From an uncultured Bacilli bacterium (GTDB taxonomy: Bacteria > Bacillota_I > Bacilli_A > RFN20 > CAG-449), in the NCBI GenBank assembly GCA_947593895.1, contig CANQDY010000026.1:1-12308 (forward strand): 12,308 nt of DNA, written 5' to 3'. Below the pieces are notes generated by a model. It did not search any database. It saw only the letters and a program-made list of their open reading frames with translations, and was not told the origin of the DNA. Position numbers and translations under genes: made by a program. Below, one piece after another: positions 12,263 to 12,308 of this stretch (position 1 is the first letter of the stretch; the number at the start of each line of letters is the position of its first letter).

Positions 12263-12308
12263 TTATCAAACACATTAAATCCATAGTACTTAGATAATAA
12301 TATTAAAT

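Noticed and set aside
1..12308. CRISPR array, insertion sequence, prophage or other mobile system
   Set aside because: No spaced direct repeats, transposase, integrase or phage genes are visible; apart from the cysteine-rich, exonuclease and four-helix proteins the content is core housekeeping.

Overview
The window is AT-rich bacterial DNA with short intergenic gaps and tightly packed operons. The gene content points to a low-GC member of the Bacillota (class Bacilli or a close relative such as the Erysipelotrichales or Mollicutes-like uncultured lineages). Supporting features are a type B RNase P RNA, GpsB, DnaD, RecU next to a class A penicillin-binding protein, and CdaA. Tryptophan is encoded by TGG, and one gene (pgsA) ends in TGA inside a canonical ATGA overlap, so the standard bacterial code fits and a Mycoplasma-type code does not. 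The cell makes peptidoglycan. I see no insertion sequence, prophage, CRISPR array or other mobile DNA; this is core chromosome.

Left block, minus strand, read from about 3060 down to 113: gpsB (cell-division/peptidoglycan adaptor), rnpB (RNase P RNA), pgsA (phosphatidylglycerophosphate synthase), a CinA/PncC C-terminal-domain gene, and recA, closed by a hairpin terminator. A promoter with a long perfect palindrome over its -35 lies upstream of gpsB. No terminator is visible between gpsB and recA, so the structural RNA appears embedded in a protein-coding operon. Bases 1-57 may hold the tail of a plus-strand gene.

Next is a lone minus-strand gene (3177-3635) for a cysteine-rich DUF11-like protein with its own promoter and terminator. 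Divergent from it is a plus-strand set (3746-7444): a DEDDh exonuclease, recU (Holliday junction resolvase) and a class A PBP. This set meets, tail to tail with a 22-bp coding overlap, a minus-strand operon (10371 down to 7423) of an unusual CCA-transferase/M19 dipeptidase fusion, dnaD and nth. The order cca, dnaD, nth facing ponA, recU resembles the Bacillus subtilis chromosome, as far as I recall that map, so the fusion sits where an ordinary cca gene would be expected.

The right end has a tRNA-Val(GAC) with its own strong promoter and terminator, a minus-strand cdaA (c-di-AMP synthase) without a downstream cdaR, and a plus-strand gene for an unrecognised four-helix membrane protein with a SHOCT-like tail.

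The strongest unusual signal is the 550-residue fusion. It has a nucleotidyltransferase head with its main catalytic motifs, but the tRNA-binding body and tail are missing and a complete M19 dipeptidase with all metal ligands takes their place. Lesser points are the palindrome at the gpsB promoter, a hairpin between the ribosome binding site and start codon of recU, rnpB abutting the gpsB stop codon, and the cysteine-rich DUF11-like protein.
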